Below are positions 61,257 through 64,000 of a stretch of DNA of 64,000 nt, one piece after another. The translations under genes were made by a program, and so were the position numbers. Each line of letters opens with the position of its first letter. Position 1 is the stretch's first letter. Source of the DNA: Geminicoccaceae bacterium (GTDB lineage Bacteria; Pseudomonadota; Alphaproteobacteria; Geminicoccales; Geminicoccaceae); the NCBI GenBank assembly GCA_020638465.1, contig JACKIM010000003.1:325001-389000 (forward strand). Direction: 5' to 3'. The notes beneath the pieces are model-generated. The model was not told the DNA's origin and made no database searches. It was given only the letters and a program-made list of their open reading frames with translations.

Positions 61257-64000
61257 GCTTCACCCCCTTCCACCACCACGAAGGCAATCAGTTCAAAATC
61301 GTTCAGGCCGGCGATGGCATGCACCAGCGCCGTGGTGCGACCGCCGCTGAAAAGGCTGTCGATATCCTTCTCTTCCTTCACCTCGATCATGGAGCGAATG
61401 GCGCTGGAAAGGAGGTCGGAATAGCGGTCCATCTGCTGGCCGTCGCGGGTGCGCTCATTGAAGATGCGGCAGACTTCCGGCAGGGGTGCCGAGCGCCCCT
61501 TGCAGCTGGTGCGGATCAGGTCAAGCAGGCGCTTCACCTCGGTATGGTCGGCAATGACCTCACCATCGTCACTGATATAGACGAGGTAGAACGGGTGCAG
61601 GCGGTTTTGCTGGTTGATGTTGACGCTGTCATGGATGTTCTTCAGCGCGAAGATCGCACCGGGCTGAAGCCCCAGCTCCGGCTGGGCAGGCACAACGGCG
61701 TGCATGCCGTTCGGCAGATTGTCCAGCTCGCCATGTTCCTTGACATAGTTGAGCAAGTCCATGCGGAAATCGTTGAGGCCAAGATCGGTGATAGAGATAC
61801 CGGTCTTCACATCTTCCAGCTCGATCACCTCGTCCTGAAGGCGCTTCAGTTGGTCTTTGCGATAGGCAATATCACTGGACTTGGCCGTTAGGACGTTGTC
61901 ATCCCCCGTGGCGGCCACATCCGCAATGACCATGCGGTTTTCGACCCGTTCTTTCAGGTTGATATATTCGTCCAGCGTGATGTCCGGCCAGTAGTTCACC
62001 AGCTGGATTTGACTGTTCGGCGAGCCGATACGGTCAATCCGGCCGAAGCGCTGGATGATGCGCACCGGGTTCCAATGAATGTCGTAATTGACGAGAAAAT
62101 CGCAGTCCTGAAGGTTCTGCCCTTCGGAGATACAATCCGTGCCGATCAGGATATCCAGCTCACCCGGTTCATTGGGCAGGACAATCGCCTTTTCCTTGGA
62201 GCGTGGCGAGAACAGGGTCAACACGCCCTGGAAATCATAGCCCTTTTTGAGCGTGGTCTTCGGTGCATCGGAGCCTGTGACCTTGCCCGCATGCAGCCCC
62301 AGCTGTTGGGCAAAGGGCGCCAGATTGGCATAGAGATAGTTTGCCGTATCCGCAAAAGCCGTGAAGACCAGCACCTTCCGATTGCCCGGATTGAGCGGCT
62401 CATCAATTTTCTTCCGCAGAAGCTCCATCAGGTTCTGGAGCTTGGCATCATCCTTCGGCTCCACCAGCTCCATGGAGGTCACCAGTGCCTCGATCAGGGC
62501 AAGGTCGGCCTCAAGGTCATGTTTCCATGACGGCAGATCCATGTCCGCAAGGCTGATCTGCACCTTCTTTCCGACCGTGAAATCGCCAAGACCGGCGAGG
62601 TCATCATCCTCGGCATCCAGAAAATCGGCATCGGCCAGATAGTCGCTAACGCTTTGGGCGCTGCCGGAACGCTCAAAGTCATTGATGGCGTCAAGGGCTC
62701 GGGTGATGTTCCCGCCCAGCGCCCGCAAGGTAATGCGGAATGCCTCGACCGAACTTTCCAACCGCTTGAGCAGGTTGGTGGTCATGAGGGCCTGAAGGCT
62801 CCGCTCCCGGTCTGCCTGACGCAGCTTGCCCCGCCCGCCTTCGACCTGGGTGTCGTAAATCTCTTCGTATTTGCGAAGACGGCTCGGCAGGATGTAGCTG
62901 ATCGGCGCATAGACCGCGAGCTTCAGCACCGATAGCTGGGAGAAAATATCGTTTAGCCCCATCACATCCGTCCGTTTGGTGATCGGACAATGAAACGACA
63001 GCGGCTTGCGCCGTTCGGGGAATTTTCCGATATCCTTCGTGTCGTAGAAGGTTTCGATATGCTTGCGTGACCGCGCAATGGTCACGGCATCCAGAAGCTC
63101 GAAGAAGTCGAAATCAAGGGCCTTCAGAATAGAAGCGGCGGTCCGCTCCTCTGGCGGCAGTTCGGACCAGGCATTGAAGGTTTTCTGGGCACGGCGGAAA
63201 ATTTCTTCGACGCTTGCCTGCGACTTCAGGTTCTTGCTGAGCGCCTCGGACTGGCCTTCATAGGCCAGCGCCAGCTGGTTCCGCAGGTCTGTGAAACGAT
63301 TATTGACCGGCGTCGCCGACAGCATCAGAACCTTGGTCTTCACGCCCGCGCGAATAACCTTGTTCATCAGCTTCTGGTAACGAGTTTCACGATCCTTATA
63401 GACGTCGTTGTTCCGGAAATTGTGGGACTCGTCGATCACGACAAGATCATAATTGCCCCAGTTCACACGGTTCAGCGGAATACCGAAGGAATCACCGGAC
63501 GTGCGCGAAAGGTCCGTATGACAGAGGACGTCGTAGTTCAGCCGATCCGTGGCAAAGATATTCGTCGTCAGGTTGGTATTGTAGTTGCGCCAGTTGTCCG
63601 CGAGCTTTTTTGGACAAAGCACCAGAACCGCCCGGTTGCGCAGCTCGTAATATTTGATAACGGCCAGGGCGGTGAAGGTCTTTCCAAGACCAACACTGTC
63701 AGCAAGGATACAGCCGTTATAGGTTTCCAGCTTGTTGATAATGCCGGTTGCGGCATCCCGCTGGTAGTTGAACAGTTTGTTCCAAACCACGCTGTCACGA
63801 TAGCCAGTAAGGTCGTTCGGCAGAACGTCCTCGTCCACATCTTCCAGGAAGTCCTGAAAGATGTTGTAGAGCATCATGAAATACACCCGCTCCGGCGAAT
63901 TCTCCTGATACACGGATTCGATGTGATCGCAGATCGCTTCCGTGACATCCTGAACCTTGTGCGGATCGGACCAGATTTGGTCGAACAGCTGGAGATACAT
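61253..64000 (-). CDS. SNF2-family helicase of the defence operon, 5' partial
   Basis: At least 915 residues; the window ends at an internal-looking methionine (MYLQLFDQIWSDPHKVQ), and homologues carry a PLD-like nuclease domain before this point. Motor motifs: Walker A LADSVGLGKTFTAL, VVIDESHNFRN (II), MLSATPVNN (III), LIGTDCISEGQNLQDCDFLV (V), RIIQRFGRIDRIGS (VI). A long insertion separates the two RecA lobes. First visible gene of the operon; probably translocates on DNA and supports the Mod/Res pair. Confidence 0.92.
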   Translation of the reverse strand: MYLQLFDQIWSDPHKVQDVTEAICDHIESVYQENSPERVYFMMLYNIFQDFLEDVDEDVLPNDLTGYRDSVVWNKLFNYQRDAATGIINKLETYNGCILADSVGLGKTFTALAVIKYYELRNRAVLVLCPKKLADNWRNYNTNLTTNIFATDRLNYDVLCHTDLSRTSGDSFGIPLNRVNWGNYDLVVIDESHNFRNNDVYKDRETRYQKLMNKVIRAGVKTKVLMLSATPVNNRFTDLRNQLALAYEGQSEALSKNLKSQASVEEIFRRAQKTFNAWSELPPEERTAASILKALDFDFFELLDAVTIARSRKHIETFYDTKDIGKFPERRKPLSFHCPITKRTDVMGLNDIFSQLSVLKLAVYAPISYILPSRLRKYEEIYDTQVEGGRGKLRQADRERSLQALMTTNLLKRLESSVEAFRITLRALGGNITRALDAINDFERSGSAQSVSDYLADADFLDAEDDDLAGLGDFTVGKKVQISLADMDLPSWKHDLEADLALIEALVTSMELVEPKDDAKLQNLMELLRKKIDEPLNPGNRKVLVFTAFADTANYLYANLAPFAQQLGLHAGKVTGSDAPKTTLKKGYDFQGVLTLFSPRSKEKAIVLPNEPGELDILIGTDCISEGQNLQDCDFLVNYDIHWNPVRIIQRFGRIDRIGSPNSQIQLVNYWPDITLDEYINLKERVENRMVIADVAATGDDNVLTAKSSDIAYRKDQLKRLQDEVIELEDVKTGISITDLGLNDFRMDLLNYVKEHGELDNLPNGMHAVVPAQPELGLQPGAIFALKNIHDSVNINQQNRLHPFYLVYISDDGEVIADHTEVKRLLDLIRTSCKGRSAPLPEVCRIFNERTRDGQQMDRYSDLLSSAIRSMIEVKEEKDIDSLFSGGRTTALVHAIAGLNDFELIAFVVVEGGEA

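Noticed and set aside
1..64000. CRISPR arrays
   Set aside because: No regularly spaced direct repeats and no cas genes were seen.

Overview
The window looks like chromosomal DNA from a GC-rich alphaproteobacterium, most likely a Rhodobacteraceae member close to Paracoccus. This rests on the cbb3 oxidase operon, the many Opp-type and CUT1-type sugar importers, the DUF4158-type Tn3 transposon and the general protein character. The genus is an inference only.

Region 1 (1-4670) is the end of a cbb3 cytochrome oxidase operon: ccoN (5' cut by the window edge), ccoO, ccoQ, ccoP, a small membrane ORF, a DUF2189 membrane protein and ccoS, with almost every junction overlapping. It ends in a small gene cut off by an internally deleted IS6-family element (about 4600-5166).

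Region 2 (5106-31249) holds two convergent carbohydrate loci. The plus-strand operon (6288-22833) is divergent from a LacI-type repressor. It combines a double-domain class III CoA-transferase, a MaoC-type hotdog protein, an enolase-superfamily dehydratase, two tandem periplasmic binding proteins, two permeases, two ATPases and two large glycosidase-like proteins. The minus-strand operon (30087-22861) encodes a second Opp-type importer and a GH51 alpha-L-arabinofuranosidase, preceded by an ArsR-type regulator. Together they suggest import of plant-derived oligosaccharides or glycosides, intracellular hydrolysis, and sugar-acid or CoA-linked catabolism. The substrate of the first operon is unknown.

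Region 3 (31250-37306) is a LacI-controlled CUT1 importer (binding protein and two permeases) divergent from a nucleoside hydrolase. The matching ATPase gene survives only as a deletion-ridden pseudogene.

Region 4 (37307-51868) is a mobile-DNA graveyard. It holds a truncated Tn3 transposase, a 256-bp miniature element with 38-bp Tn3-like ends, two convergent VapBC modules, an IS200 element, a second truncated IS200, and a 5154-bp Tn3-family transposon with perfect 38-bp ends and two passenger genes. These are followed by a truncated ardC, a DUF1778/GNAT toxin-antitoxin pair, a serine recombinase, a 3' fragment of tRNA-fMet, a tyrosine integrase and an excisionase-like gene. Many of these carry single-base frameshifts or in-frame stops.

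Region 5 (51867-64000, minus strand) is a defence operon: SNF2-type helicase (cut by the window end), DUF4391, type III Mod, type III Res, a 29-codon linking ORF, SIR2 and HerA. HerA is split by one in-frame TGA. The linking ORF and a hairpin that covers the SIR2 ribosome-binding site are the least expected features here.
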